64,000 bases of DNA from Ancylobacter lacus (GCF_018390635.1 NZ_JAHBGE010000013.1:1-64000); one strand, 5' to 3'. Counted from the first letter of the stretch, positions 51,945 through 61,407 are shown. Translations and numbers: made by a program. Notes: a model not told the origin generated them from the letters alone.

Positions 51945-52847
51945 TCAGTCATGCTGCCGGAGGAAGGCGGAAACCGCCGCGAGGCAGGCCACCTTCTCCT
52001 CCACATGGGGCATGTGGCTGGAATCGGCAAAGAGCTTCCAGGTGCAGTCCGGCACGCGCTCGCGATAGGGGCGCACCACCTCCGGCGTCGCCTCGTCATG
52101 GGCGCCGGAGATCAGCAGCGTCGGCGCCGCGATGAGGTGGAGCCGGTCCTCGATGGTCCAGTCCTTCATCGTGCCGATGACGTGGAACTCGGTTGGCCCG
52201 TTCATGTGGCGGTAGACCGTGTTGTCCTCGTCCATCGCGGCGAAGGTGCGCGCCACCTCCGCCGGCCAGGGCGAGACCCGGCAGACATGGCGATCGTAGA
52301 ACACGCGGGACGCCGCGATGTAGTCGGGATGGGTCAGGGTGCCGGCGGCCTCATGCGCCAGCAGGGTCGCCTGCACCTCGGCGGGCAGATCGCGGCGCAG
52401 CCGGTTGGCCTCCGCCACCCAGGTGTGCATGTTGGCCGGGGAATTGGCGATGACCAGTGCCTTGAGCCCTGCCGGCCGGCGCACGGCGTGCTCGGCGCCC
52501 AGCATGCCGCCCCAGGACTGGCCGAGAAAGGCGTAGCGGCCGGAGATGCCGAGATGGGCGAGCAGGTTGTCAAGTTCAGCGAGGAACAGCTCGACCGTCC
52601 AGAAATCCGCGCCCTTTTCCGGCAGATGAGTCGAGCGGCCATTGCCGAGCTGGTCGTAATGGATGACCACGCGGCCATCCAGCGCGGCGATGTCCCTGAA
52701 CGAATCGACATAGTCGTGGGTGCAGCCCGGCCCGCCATGGGCGACCACCAGCGGCAGCCGCTCGCCCGTCAGCGTGCCCGTCACGCGGTACCATGTCCGG
52801 TAGTCGCGGAACGGGGCATGGCCTTCCAGCGTGTCGATGGCACTCAC
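51945..52847 (-). CDS. pip: Proline iminopeptidase-family hydrolase
   Basis: 300 residues from a GTG at 52847 with GAGGAGA upstream. The alpha/beta-hydrolase fold shows the oxyanion HGGPG (37-41), nucleophile Ser111 (GQSWGG), Asp in [10 protein letters not shown] and His in SSHMPHVEE. The S33 family removes N-terminal proline or other residues, or cleaves small amides. A perfect lux box is centred 73 bp upstream, and the LuxR solo gene follows it on the same strand. In plant-associated bacteria pip is the standard target of OryR/PipR-type regulators. Confidence 0.92.
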   Translation of the reverse strand: MSAIDTLEGHAPFRDYRTWYRVTGTLTGERLPLVVAHGGPGCTHDYVDSFRDIAALDGRVVIHYDQLGNGRSTHLPEKGADFWTVELFLAELDNLLAHLGISGRYAFLGQSWGGMLGAEHAVRRPAGLKALVIANSPANMHTWVAEANRLRRDLPAEVQATLLAHEAAGTLTHPDYIAASRVFYDRHVCRVSPWPAEVARTFAAMDEDNTVYRHMNGPTEFHVIGTMKDWTIEDRLHLIAAPTLLISGAHDEATPEVVRPYRERVPDCTWKLFADSSHMPHVEEKVACLAAVSAFLRQHD

Positions 52848-52912
52848 GCGCAGTCTCCTCGGCGGGGATCGGGAATGCCGGGAGAATAGGAAGGCAACGG
52901 CCGCCGCGTCAG

Positions 52913-52928
52913 CTATCACAACTGATAG
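52913..52928. promoter_or_regulatory. lux box upstream of pip
   Basis: CTATCA-CAAC-TGATAG is a perfect inverted repeat with a 4-bp centre in the pip promoter, the size and symmetry of lux boxes. The same arms recur at 53792-53807. It is inferred to be bound by the LuxR solo encoded at 52963-53733. Confidence 0.75.
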
Positions 52929-52962
52929 GACCGTCGCCGTTCCCGCGCCCCGGGCGGGCGCG

Positions 52963-53733
52963 TCAGTCCAGCGGTCCGTCCAGCAGGTGCAGCCGGGCCG
53001 CGAGAACGGCGGCGTGCATGCGGTTGCGCGCGCCGAGCTTGCGGGTGGCGGCGTTGAGGTGCATCACCACCGTGGGTACCGAGCGGTCGATGAGGCGGGA
53101 GATTTCCTTGGCGGAGAGCCCGTCCGCCGAATGGCGCAGGCATTCGCGCTCCCGGGCGGTGAGCCGCGCCGGCCCGGCGGTCCGCCGCACCTCGCTGAGC
53201 GAGCCGGCCGCCTCGCGCTGGAAGATGTGGGCGGCCAGCCCGACCTCGGCGAGGCACAGACGGGCCTCGCGCTCACACCGCCCGGCCTCGCCGCTGCGGG
53301 TGCCGGTGACGGTGGCGTAGTCGCCCCCCGGCATATGGATGGGCACGGTGACGCCGGCGGTGAGGCCGCGCTCGGCCAGGAAATGCGCCACCGGGGCGCT
53401 TTCCTCGGTGAGGAAGGCGCGGATCAGCGTCTCCGCCTTGGGATCGTAGTTCCAGAAGAACGGCGCGGTGGTGCGCACCGCGACCCGCTGCACCGGGTCG
53501 AGCCGGGCATAGCCATGGCCGGACCAGTAGTCGCGCATGGTCTCGTCGATGTTCCGCAGCTCCAGCACGGCGGGCAGCATCATGCGGCCGTCGAGCCCGT
53601 AGCGGGTGAGGGTGTAGTCGTAGATCAGGGTGTCGAAGCCGTAGTCGCGCATCACGCCGTACAGCCGGTCGATATGCTCGGAAAGCGTCGCCCCGCTGCG
53701 CAGCCGCTGCTCGATCGTGGTGACGTCCGGCAT
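52963..53733 (-). CDS. LuxR solo of the plant-associated (PAB) subfamily
   Basis: 256 residues: autoinducer-binding domain (about 15-165) and LuxR HTH (about 190-250: [47 protein letters not shown]). Against TraR numbering, the conserved Asp70-Pro71 are D79-P80 and Trp85 is W94. The position of Trp57 is Met (M66) and of Tyr61 is Trp (W70). This W57M/Y61W pair marks OryR, XccR, PsoR, NesR and PipR, which answer plant-derived compounds rather than AHLs. No luxI is near. The neighbours are pip and a peptide ABC transporter, and lux boxes flank the gene. Confidence 0.93.
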   Translation of the reverse strand: MPDVTTIEQRLRSGATLSEHIDRLYGVMRDYGFDTLIYDYTLTRYGLDGRMMLPAVLELRNIDETMRDYWSGHGYARLDPVQRVAVRTTAPFFWNYDPKAETLIRAFLTEESAPVAHFLAERGLTAGVTVPIHMPGGDYATVTGTRSGEAGRCEREARLCLAEVGLAAHIFQREAAGSLSEVRRTAGPARLTARERECLRHSADGLSAKEISRLIDRSVPTVVMHLNAATRKLGARNRMHAAVLAARLHLLDGPLD

Positions 53734-53791
53734 CGCCCTTGTCCCTGTGGTCGCCTGCGGGCACGCCGGAGGCCAGCCCGCGGCGGGAACC

Positions 53792-53807
53792 CTATCACTT
53801 CTGATAG
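53792..53807. promoter_or_regulatory. lux box between luxR and the ABC transporter operon
   Basis: CTATCA-CTTC-TGATAG is a perfect inverted repeat identical in its arms to the box before pip. It is centred 66 bp upstream of luxR and 249 bp upstream of the first transporter gene, so it may serve luxR autoregulation, the divergent operon, or both. Confidence 0.75.
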
Positions 53808-54048
53808 CTGGCGGGCACCGGCAATTCCGCTGAAAATTAAGCGTGCATAAGACTTGGGCAGCCCTCGCGCGGCTGGCGTCACTTTCGGCCCACTATAGGG
53901 AAGACAATCCGGCATGCTGCTGCGGCCCGCCTCGTTTCGTACCACCGAACAGCGTCGGTGTGCGGGCATGCTCGACTTGCCGGCCTGGCCACGTGCGGGA
54001 AAATCGGCGCCGTTCGTCCATTTTCCTCTCCGCCGCCCGGGCTGACCC

Positions 54049-54987
54049 ATGCACCGTTACCGTTTCATCCTGACGCGCCCGCTGCAGTTTCTGCCGGTGG
54101 TGCTTGGCGTCAGCCTCATCACCTTCGTGCTGGTGCGGCTCATTCCCGGCGATCCCGCGCGGGTGCTGCTCGGCGCCCGCGCCACCCCCACCGCCATCGC
54201 CAATATCCGCGCCCAATACGGGCTCGATGAGCCGATCTGGCTGCAATACCTCTACTTTCTGCGCAACCTCGCCCATGGCGAGATGGGCACCTCGATCGTG
54301 TTCCGCATCGACGTGCTCGACCTCATCGTCACCCGGATCGAGCCGACCGTCGCCCTCGTGCTGGCGAGCGTGCTGCTCTCGGTGCTGATCGCGGTGCCGC
54401 TGGCGGCGCTGGCGGCGCGCAACCGGGGGCGGCCGGTCGACCATCTCGTGCGCATCGTCTCCACCTTCGGCATCGGCTTTCCCCCCTTCTGGCTGGGACT
54501 GATGCTGATCCTGTTCCTCGCCGTGCAGGTGCCGCTGTTCCCGGTTTCCGGCTATGGCACCAGCGTGGGTGAGAAGCTGGCCCATCTCGTCCTGCCCGCG
54601 CTCACCGTGGCGCTGTCGCTCTCCACCGTGCTGCTGCGCTCGCTGCGGGCGGCGATGATCGAGGGGCTGAAATCGGACGTCGCCACCGCCGCCCGTGCGC
54701 GCGGCATGCCGGAAGGGGTCGTGTTCTGGCGCCACGTTCTGCCCAATGCGGTGGCGCCGACCATCAACCTGCTGGCGGTCAATGTCGGCTGGCTGATCGG
54801 CAGCACCGTCGTGGTCGAGAGCGTGTTTGCCCTGCCGGGTATGGGGCAGCTGCTGGTGCGGGCAATTTTCTCCCGTGATTACATGGTGGTACAGGCTATC
54901 GCCATGGTCTTCGCCTGCGCCACCGTGCTGGTGAACCTCGCCGCCGACATCGCGACCGTGGCGGTCGACCCGCGGGTGAAGCTGTGA
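54049..54987 (+). CDS. Peptide-type ABC transporter permease (DppB-like)
   Basis: 312 residues, six helices, opening LTRPLQFLPVVLGVSLITFVLVRLIPGDP-like as in DppB/GsiC (MHRYRFILTRP start). The EAA-type loop SDVATAARARGMPEGVVFWRHVLPNA is intact. It is the first gene of a four-gene operon divergent from the LuxR solo; the next gene's GTG overlaps its TGA. The leader of about 240 bp holds no other evident gene. Confidence 0.92.
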   Translation: MHRYRFILTRPLQFLPVVLGVSLITFVLVRLIPGDPARVLLGARATPTAIANIRAQYGLDEPIWLQYLYFLRNLAHGEMGTSIVFRIDVLDLIVTRIEPTVALVLASVLLSVLIAVPLAALAARNRGRPVDHLVRIVSTFGIGFPPFWLGLMLILFLAVQVPLFPVSGYGTSVGEKLAHLVLPALTVALSLSTVLLRSLRAAMIEGLKSDVATAARARGMPEGVVFWRHVLPNAVAPTINLLAVNVGWLIGSTVVVESVFALPGMGQLLVRAIFSRDYMVVQAIAMVFACATVLVNLAADIATVAVDPRVKL

Positions 54988-55808
54988 GCGCCGCGATGCT
55001 GCACACCCGGCGTCCCGCCGCGTTGACGGCGGGGCTCGCCATCCTCGCCCTGTTCGTGCTGGCGGCGCTGCTCGCCAACCTCGTCGCGCCCTATGACCCG
55101 ATCGCGCAGGACGGGGCCGCCCGGCTGGTGGCGCTGAGCTGGGCCCACCCCTTCGGCACCGATAATTTCGGCCGCGACATTCTCTCGCGGGTGATCCACG
55201 GCGCCCGGGTCGACCTGCAGATGGCGCTGATCGGCGTGTTCTTCCCCTTCGTCATCGGCACCGTCATCGGCTCGCTGGCGGGCTTTGCCGGCGGGGTGGT
55301 GGACGCGGTGCTGATGCGGCTGATCGACATCATCCTGGCCTTTCCCTTCCTGGTGCTGATGCTCTCCATCATCGCCATCCTCGGGCCGGGATTGACGAGC
55401 TTTTACATAGCGATGGCGCTGGTCGGCTGGGTTTCCTACGCCCGGCTGGTGCGGGCGCAGATCCTGGTGCTGAAGAGCGCGGACTATGCGGTGGCGGCGG
55501 CGAGCCTCGGCTTTTCCCGCCCGCGCATCCTGTTCCGCCACCTGCTGCCCAACGCGATCGCCGGCTCGCTGGTGTTCTCGATGTCGGATGCGGTGCTGGT
55601 GCTGCTGTCGGGCGCGGCGATCAGCTATCTCGGGCTCGGCGTGCAGCCTCCGGTTGCGGAGTGGGGTGTGATGGTTGCGGAGGGCCAGCCCTTCGTCACC
55701 CAGGCGTGGTGGATCACGCTGTTCCCCGGCCTTGCCATCGTCTTGCTGGCGTTCGGTTTTTCCATGCTCGGCGATGCGCTGGGCGAGCTGATGGGGGTGC
55801 ACGAATGA
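54984..55808 (+). CDS. Peptide-type ABC transporter permease (DppC-like)
   Basis: 274 residues starting at a GTG that overlaps the previous stop. It has the DppC/GsiD opening (PYDPIAQDGAARLVALSWAHPFGTDNFGRDILSRVIHGARVDL in its first loop, in pieces), a SADYAVAAASLGFSRPRILFRHLLPNA EAA loop and six helices. It pairs with the DppB-like permease to form the membrane channel. Confidence 0.92.
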   Translation: MSAAMLHTRRPAALTAGLAILALFVLAALLANLVAPYDPIAQDGAARLVALSWAHPFGTDNFGRDILSRVIHGARVDLQMALIGVFFPFVIGTVIGSLAGFAGGVVDAVLMRLIDIILAFPFLVLMLSIIAILGPGLTSFYIAMALVGWVSYARLVRAQILVLKSADYAVAAASLGFSRPRILFRHLLPNAIAGSLVFSMSDAVLVLLSGAAISYLGLGVQPPVAEWGVMVAEGQPFVTQAWWITLFPGLAIVLLAFGFSMLGDALGELMGVHE

Positions 55809-57580
55809 GCGCCCCGCTGCTCTCGATCCGCGACCTCGACGTCGTCGCCCGCAGCCGGGAAGGCGACCGCCCCTTGCTGGAAGGCATCTCGCTCGACCTC
55901 GCCCGCGGCGAGGTGCTGGGCCTCGTCGGGGAGAGCGGCTCGGGCAAGAGCCTGCTGTGCCGCACCATCGTCGGGCTGATGCCGTCGCCCGCGCTGGTGC
56001 GGACGGGTGGAAAAATTCTGCTGAAAGATCAGGACATTGCCGGTGCCGATCCTGCCAGCCTGCGCCGGCTGCGGGGCGCCGAGATCGGCATGATCTTCCA
56101 GAACCCCTCCAGCCATCTCGACCCGGTGATGCGGATCGGCGACCAGATCGTGGAGGGGATCGCGTTCTATCGCGGCCTCGGCCGGGCGGCGGCGCGGGAG
56201 GCGGCGCTGGAGATCATGGCGCAGGTGGGCTTCACCGACCCGCCGCGCCAGTTTTCCAGCTATCCCCATGAGTTCTCAGGCGGAATGCGGCAGCGGGCGA
56301 TGATCGCCATCGCGCTCGGCTGCGACCCCGAGCTGCTGATCGCGGATGAGCCCACCACCGCGCTCGATGTCACGATCCAGGCCCAGATCCTGAGACTTCT
56401 CATGGAGTTGCGGGCGAAGCGGGGGCTTTCCATCATCCTCATAACCCACGATCTCGGGGTGGTGGCGCAGACCTGCGACCGCATCGCGGTGATGCGGCAG
56501 GGCCGGGTGGTGGAGGTGGGGGAGAAGCGGGCGCTGCTGCGGGCGCCGCAGGCCGCCTATACCCGCAGCCTGATCGCCAGCCACCCCTCCATGCCGGTGG
56601 AGGATGAGTGCGGTGAGGTGGACGATGTGTCCGATCACCCTGTCGCGGCGACCGATGTGGCCGGCGTGGCCGGGACGCCGGCGCCGGCCGCCGCTCCCGC
56701 GACGCCGGGAAGGCCACGGCCGCTGGTCGAGATCGACGACCTCCGGGTCTGCTTTCCCGCCGGCGGGGGCCTGTTCTCCCGCCGCCGCAGCTTCGCCGCC
56801 GTCGACGGGGTGTCGCTGAGCATCCTGCCGGGCGAGACGGTGGGGGTGGTGGGGGAGAGCGGCTCGGGCAAGTCGACGCTGGCCCGCGCCATGCTGGGGC
56901 TGACCCCGCTCACCTCCGGCCATGTCGCCTTCGAGGGGGAGAGCCTGGCGCTGAAGCCGCGCGCCACCCGCGAGCGGCTGCACCGCCACGCCGCGATGGT
57001 GTTTCAGGACCCGTTCAACGCGCTGAACCCCCGCTTCACCATCGGCGAGACGCTGGCGGAGGTGCTGCGGGTGCAGGGCAAGGTGCCGGCGGCGCGGATT
57101 GCCGACCGGGTCGGGGAGCTGCTCGACCTCGTGGAGCTGGACCGCAGCTTCGCGACCCGCCGGCCCCGCTCGCTCAGCGGCGGCCAGTGCCAGCGCGCCG
57201 GCATCGCCCGGGCGCTGGCGGTGGAACCGCGCCTCATCGTCGCCGACGAATGCATCGCCGCGCTCGACGTCACCATCCAGGCCCAGATCGTCGCGCTGTT
57301 CCGCCGGCTGGTGCGGAGCATGGAGCTGACGCTGGTCTTCATCGCCCACGACCTCGCGGTGGTGCGCCACCTCTGCGCGCGGGTGGTGGTGATGCACCAC
57401 GGCCGGGTGGTGGAGGAGGGGCCGACCGAGGCCGTCTTCGCCCGGCCGCGGCAGGCCTACACCGCGAACCTTCTCGCCGCCGTGCCCAGCATCGACCCCG
57501 GGCAGAGCCTGTTCGGGCCCGACCCCCGCCTCACCGTCTCCCCCGTCCCCGGAACCTCCCGCCAAGGAACGAACCCATGA
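55805..57580 (+). CDS. Fused dual-domain peptide ABC transporter ATPase (DppD-DppF fusion)
   Basis: 591 residues, two ATPase domains in one chain. Domain 1 (about 5-265): Walker [12 protein letters not shown], signature [15 protein letters not shown], Walker [13 protein letters not shown]. Domain 2 (about 310-570): Walker [12 protein letters not shown], signature [15 protein letters not shown], Walker [14 protein letters not shown]-loop IAHDLAV. Fusions of this type (GsiA/YejF form) serve di- and oligopeptide importers. The linker (about 265-305) is alanine/proline-rich and includes a 28-bp DNA repeat shared with 10633-10660. Start overlaps the preceding permease by 4 bp and the end overlaps the binding-protein gene. 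Confidence 0.93.
   Translation: MSAPLLSIRDLDVVARSREGDRPLLEGISLDLARGEVLGLVGESGSGKSLLCRTIVGLMPSPALVRTGGKILLKDQDIAGADPASLRRLRGAEIGMIFQNPSSHLDPVMRIGDQIVEGIAFYRGLGRAAAREAALEIMAQVGFTDPPRQFSSYPHEFSGGMRQRAMIAIALGCDPELLIADEPTTALDVTIQAQILRLLMELRAKRGLSIILITHDLGVVAQTCDRIAVMRQGRVVEVGEKRALLRAPQAAYTRSLIASHPSMPVEDECGEVDDVSDHPVAATDVAGVAGTPAPAAAPATPGRPRPLVEIDDLRVCFPAGGGLFSRRRSFAAVDGVSLSILPGETVGVVGESGSGKSTLARAMLGLTPLTSGHVAFEGESLALKPRATRERLHRHAAMVFQDPFNALNPRFTIGETLAEVLRVQGKVPAARIADRVGELLDLVELDRSFATRRPRSLSGGQCQRAGIARALAVEPRLIVADECIAALDVTIQAQIVALFRRLVRSMELTLVFIAHDLAVVRHLCARVVVMHHGRVVEEGPTEAVFARPRQAYTANLLAAVPSIDPGQSLFGPDPRLTVSPVPGTSRQGTNP
56608..56635. repeat. Copy of the 10633 repeat inside the ATPase linker
   Basis: GTGCGGTGAGGTGGACGATG at 56608-56627 is identical to 10633-10652; after three mismatches CCGAT also matches. 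The copy encodes part of the non-conserved linker between the two ATPase domains, where an insertion would be tolerated. Confidence 0.6.
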
Positions 57581-59091
57581 AAAGGCACCTGAAGAAGGCC
57601 GGCCTCGCCGCCTTCGCCGCCCTGCTGTCGCTGTCCGCCAGCCACGCCGCCTTCGCCGCCGGCGTGCTCACCATCGGCCGCAACGAGGATTCCACCACCT
57701 TCGACCCCATCAAGTCGGCGCAGAACGTCGACAACTGGGTGTTCTCGAACGTGTTCGACGTGCTGGTGCGGGTGGACCGCAGCGGCTCCAAGCTGGTGCC
57801 CGGCCTCGCCGAGAGCTGGACGATCTCCGAGGACGGCCTGACCTACACCTTCAAGCTGCGCGACGCGACCTTCTCCGACGGTTCGCCGGTGACGGCGGAG
57901 GACGCCGCCTTCTCGCTGCTGCGCATCCGTGACGACAAGGGCTCGCTCTGGTCCGACAGCTTCAAGATCGTCGACACCGCGACCGCCGCCGACCCGAAGA
58001 CGCTGGTGGTGAAGCTGAAGAGCAAGTCGGTGCCCTTCCTCGCCATGATGGCGCTGCCCAACGTCTCGGTGCTGCCGAAGAAGGCGGTGGAGGCCGACCC
58101 CGACGGCTTCGCCCAGAAGCCGGTGGGCTCGGGCGCCTTCAGCGTGGCGGAATGGCGCCGCGGCGACCGCATCATCCTGAAGAAGAACCCGCGCTACTGG
58201 GACGCCGGGCATGTGAGCCTCGACGGTGTCGAGTGGATCGTCATTCCCGACGACAACACCCGCATGCTGAACGTGCAGACCGGGCAGATCGACGCCGCCA
58301 TCACCGTGCCGTTCTCGCGGGTGTCGGAGCTGAAGAAGGACCCGAACCTCGTGGTGGAGATGGACCCCTCGACCCGCGAGGACCACCTGCTCATCAACCA
58401 CGAGCACGGCGCGCTCGCCAAGAAGGAGGTTCGCGAGGCCCTCGATCTCGCGATCGACAAGAAGGCGATCGTCGACGCCGCCACCTTCGGCATCGGCGAG
58501 GTGGCCTATTCCTACATCCCCAAGGGCGCGCTTTACCACTACGCCCAGAACCTGCAGCGGCCCTATGACCCCGCCAAGGCCAGGGAGATGCTGAAGGCGG
58601 CCGGGGCGTCCGACCTCACGCTGAAATACATCGTCAATGCCGGCAAGGAGACCGACGAGCAGATCGCGGTGCTGATCCAGCAGCAGCTCGCCCAGGCCGG
58701 CGTCAAGGTCGACCTGCAGAAGGTCGATCCCAGCCAGAGCTGGGACATGCTGGTGAACGGCGACTACGACATCTCGGTGATGTACTGGACCAACGACATT
58801 CTCGACCCCGACCAGAAGACCACCTTCGTGCTCGGCCACGACACCAACCTCAACTACATGACCCGCTACAAGAACGAGGAGGTGAAGGCGCTGGTGGAGG
58901 CCGCCCGGCTGGAGACCGACCCGGCCAAGCGCGAGGCGATGTATGTGCAGCTCCAGAAGATGGCCAAGGGCGACGTCAACTGGATCGACCTCTATTACAG
59001 CCCCTACGTGAACGTGACGCGCAAGAACATCGAGGGCTTCTACCAGAACCCGCTCGGCCGCTTCTTCCTCGAGGACACCGTGAAGAACTGA
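57577..59091 (+). CDS. Peptide-type ABC transporter substrate-binding protein (SBP_bac_5)
   Basis: 504 residues with a signal peptide (about 1-28, ending AAFAAG) and the class-C binding fold: LTIGRNEDSTTFDPIKSAQN, LVPGLAESWTISEDGLTYTFKLR, FSDGSPVTAEDAAFSLLR, KPVGSGAFSVAEWRRGDRIILKKNPRYW. These proteins bind di/oligopeptides, glutathione, opines or similar compounds. The ATG overlaps the ATPase stop (ATGA). As part of the LuxR-solo locus it may capture a plant-derived amide or peptide. A strong terminator follows 41 bp later. Confidence 0.93.
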   Translation: MKRHLKKAGLAAFAALLSLSASHAAFAAGVLTIGRNEDSTTFDPIKSAQNVDNWVFSNVFDVLVRVDRSGSKLVPGLAESWTISEDGLTYTFKLRDATFSDGSPVTAEDAAFSLLRIRDDKGSLWSDSFKIVDTATAADPKTLVVKLKSKSVPFLAMMALPNVSVLPKKAVEADPDGFAQKPVGSGAFSVAEWRRGDRIILKKNPRYWDAGHVSLDGVEWIVIPDDNTRMLNVQTGQIDAAITVPFSRVSELKKDPNLVVEMDPSTREDHLLINHEHGALAKKEVREALDLAIDKKAIVDAATFGIGEVAYSYIPKGALYHYAQNLQRPYDPAKAREMLKAAGASDLTLKYIVNAGKETDEQIAVLIQQQLAQAGVKVDLQKVDPSQSWDMLVNGDYDISVMYWTNDILDPDQKTTFVLGHDTNLNYMTRYKNEEVKALVEAARLETDPAKREAMYVQLQKMAKGDVNWIDLYYSPYVNVTRKNIEGFYQNPLGRFFLEDTVKN

Positions 59092-59132
59092 GCCTCGCCG
59101 GAAACCGGCCCGAGCCTCGCCCGAGGCTGGCG

Positions 59133-59166
59133 CGCCCGTCCGGTCCCGCAAGGGGCCGGGCGGGCG
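59133..59166 (+). terminator. Strong hairpin ending the ABC transporter operon
   Basis: A 15-bp stem with two G-U pairs closes a GCAA tetraloop (59148-59151). It begins 41 bp after the binding-protein stop. A smaller perfect stem AGCCTCG/CGAGGCT lies just before it at 59113-59128. The T-run is short, so partial dependence on Rho is possible. Confidence 0.6.
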
Positions 59167-59271
59167 TTGCCGTTCTGGCAGGCCCGGCGGCCCGGCCGCG
59201 GCGGGATTGCGGCGCCGGGCCGGCTGGAGGAAACGGGTTGCCGCGCCCCGCGCCGCGCCTTGGCGACGGTG

Positions 59272-61407
59272 TCAGGGCCGCGGCGGCTTGCGGCCCTTGC
59301 CGCCGGCGGGGCCGCTCTTGGGCTTGCCGGCAAAGCCGCCCGGCCGTTCCCGGCCCGGCGCGGCGTCGTTGGACCGGGCCGGGCGCTTGCCCGGGCGCGG
59401 CGTGTCGAAGCCGGGCTTGTCAAAACCCGGCTTGTCGAACCCCGGCTTTTCGCGCGCCGGCTTCTCGTAAGCGGGCTTGCCACGGGCCGGCTTGTCGTAG
59501 CCGGCCTTGGCATAAGAAGGCTTGTCATAGGCCGGCTTGGCATAAGAAGGCTTGTCATAGGCCGGCCGGTCCTCGGCCGCCTTCTCGCGCGGGGGCTTGC
59601 CGTAAGCCGCCCGGTCGGAAGCGATGGGGTCATAGGCCGGCTTGCCATGGGCGGGGCGGGGCCGGGCCGGGCGCTCGCCTTCCGCCGCCTCGCCGGAGGC
59701 GACGTCCCGCGCCGGGCGCCCGCGCGAGGGCCGTTCGCGGGCCTCCTCGCCGCGGGCGCGGTAGGGCGCGCGGGCGCGGGCCGGCGGCTCGGTCCGCCCG
59801 GCGGGCGGGCCGCCCGGCAGTTCCTCGATCACCACATCCGTGCCGTCCGGCTTGCGCGCCGCCTTGGCGAAGCGTTCCGCCGCCGCGAGCCCGACCTCGA
59901 ACGCGGTCTCGGTATCGAAGATGCGGATGGCGCCGATGTCCTGCCGGGTGACGTTGCCGCGCCGGCAGATCAGCGGCAGCAGCCATTTCGGGTCGGCATT
60001 GCTGCGGCGGCCGACATTGAGCCGGAACCACGCGCTGCCGCCCGGGCCGGCGGCGTCGTCGAAGCCGCGCGGCCGGCGCTCGCGGGCGCGGGGCTCGCCG
60101 GGATCGCTCACCTCCTCCGGCGCGGGCAGGCCGGCGCGGTAGAGCCGCACCAGCGCGGCGACCAGATGGGCGGCGTCGCGGCTCGCCAGCAGCGCGCTGG
60201 CGGCGGCGGCGTCTTCCTCGCCCGGCTCCTCCAGCAGCAGCGGGTCGCGCAGCATGCGGTCATGGTCGAGCTTGCGCACATCCTCGGCGGTGGGCGGGCC
60301 GGACCATTCCGGCGCGATGCCGAGCCCGGCCAGCAGGTCCTCGGCGCGGCGGCGGCGGAACGGCGGCACCATCAGCACGCTCACGCCCTTGCGGCCGGCG
60401 CGGCCGGTGCGGCCGCTGCGGTGCTGCAGGCTCTCCGCGTCATTGGGCAGGTCGGCGTGGATGACGAGGCCGAGATTGGGCAGGTCGATGCCGCGGGCGG
60501 CGACGTCGGTGGCGACGCAGACCCGGGCGCGGCCGTCGCGCAGCGCCTGCAGCGCGTGGTTGCGCTCGTTCTGGCTCAGCTCGCCCGACAGCGCCACGGC
60601 GGAGAACTGCCGTTCCTGCAGCGTGGCGTGGAGGTGGCGCACCGCCTCGCGGGTGTTGCAGAACACGATGGCGGTGGGGGTGTCGTAGAAGCGCAGCACG
60701 TTGACGACGGCGTGCTCCAGCTCCTTGGGGGCGACGCGGATGGCGCGGTATTCGATGTCGGCATGGCCGCCCTCGGCGCTCGCCACCTCGATGCGCAGCG
60801 CCTCGTTCTGGTAGCGCTTGGCCAGCGCGGTGATGCCGCGCGGCAGCGTCGCGGAGAACAGCAGGCTGCGCCGCTCCGGCGGGGTGGCGTCGAGGATGAA
60901 TTCCAGGTCCTCGCGGAAGCCGAGGTCCAGCATCTCGTCGGCCTCGTCCAGCACCGCGACGCGCAGCGCCGAGACGTCGAGCCGGCCGCGTTCGATGTGG
61001 TCGCGCAGCCGGCCGGGGGTGCCCACCACGATATGGGCGCCCTGCGCCAGCAGCCGCTGCTCCTGGCGCGGGTCCATGCCGCCGACGCAGGAGACGATGC
61101 GCGCGCCCGTCGCGGCGTAGAGCCAGACGAATTCGCGCTGCACCTGCAGCGCCAGCTCGCGGGTGGGCGCCACCACCAGCGCCAGCGGAATGGTCGCCGG
61201 GCCGAACTGCTCGTCGGTGCCGAGCAGGGTCTCGGCGGCGGCGAGGCCATAGGCCACCGTCTTGCCGGAGCCGGTCTGCGCCGAGACCAGCAGGTCGCGC
61301 CCGGCGGACTCGGGGGCGAGCACCGCGAGCTGCACCGGGGTGGGGTTGGTGTAGTCCCGCTCCGCCAGGGCGCGGGCAAGGGCGGGATTGGAGGTCATGA
61401 AGGGCAT
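59272..61407 (-). CDS. DEAD-box ATP-dependent RNA helicase
   Basis: 711 residues. Helicase core (about 1-380): Q motif NPTPVQLAVL, motif I AQTGSGKT, PTRELALQ, TPGRLRDH, DEAD in VLDEADEMLDLG, SAT (FSATLPR), and HRSGRTGRAGR. A DeaD/CsdA-type RNA-binding domain follows (about 440-525: WFRLNVGRRSNADPKWLLPLICRRGNVTRQDIGAIRIF). The C-terminal 170 residues are low-complexity and basic, with repeated (A/S)YDKP, AYEKP and GFDKP units. It unwinds structured RNA, in ribosome assembly or cold adaptation. The start could also be three codons later. Confidence 0.92.
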   Translation of the reverse strand: MPFMTSNPALARALAERDYTNPTPVQLAVLAPESAGRDLLVSAQTGSGKTVAYGLAAAETLLGTDEQFGPATIPLALVVAPTRELALQVQREFVWLYAATGARIVSCVGGMDPRQEQRLLAQGAHIVVGTPGRLRDHIERGRLDVSALRVAVLDEADEMLDLGFREDLEFILDATPPERRSLLFSATLPRGITALAKRYQNEALRIEVASAEGGHADIEYRAIRVAPKELEHAVVNVLRFYDTPTAIVFCNTREAVRHLHATLQERQFSAVALSGELSQNERNHALQALRDGRARVCVATDVAARGIDLPNLGLVIHADLPNDAESLQHRSGRTGRAGRKGVSVLMVPPFRRRRAEDLLAGLGIAPEWSGPPTAEDVRKLDHDRMLRDPLLLEEPGEEDAAAASALLASRDAAHLVAALVRLYRAGLPAPEEVSDPGEPRARERRPRGFDDAAGPGGSAWFRLNVGRRSNADPKWLLPLICRRGNVTRQDIGAIRIFDTETAFEVGLAAAERFAKAARKPDGTDVVIEELPGGPPAGRTEPPARARAPYRARGEEARERPSRGRPARDVASGEAAEGERPARPRPAHGKPAYDPIASDRAAYGKPPREKAAEDRPAYDKPSYAKPAYDKPSYAKAGYDKPARGKPAYEKPAREKPGFDKPGFDKPGFDTPRPGKRPARSNDAAPGRERPGGFAGKPKSGPAGGKGRKPPRP
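59506..59565. repeat. Exact 30-bp tandem duplication in the helicase tail
   Basis: Positions 59506-59535 are repeated without change at 59536-59565. Each unit encodes ten residues of the AYDKPSYAKP type. It keeps the frame and lies within a wider degenerate repeat zone (59400-59660). Confidence 0.85.

Noticed and set aside
52963-53733. Classic AHL quorum-sensing receptor
   Set aside because: The two pocket residues are changed to the plant-associated pattern and no luxI homologue is in the window.
59400-59660. Repeat array resembling a CRISPR
   Set aside because: Repeats are contiguous or degenerate, in frame with the helicase, and have no unique spacers.
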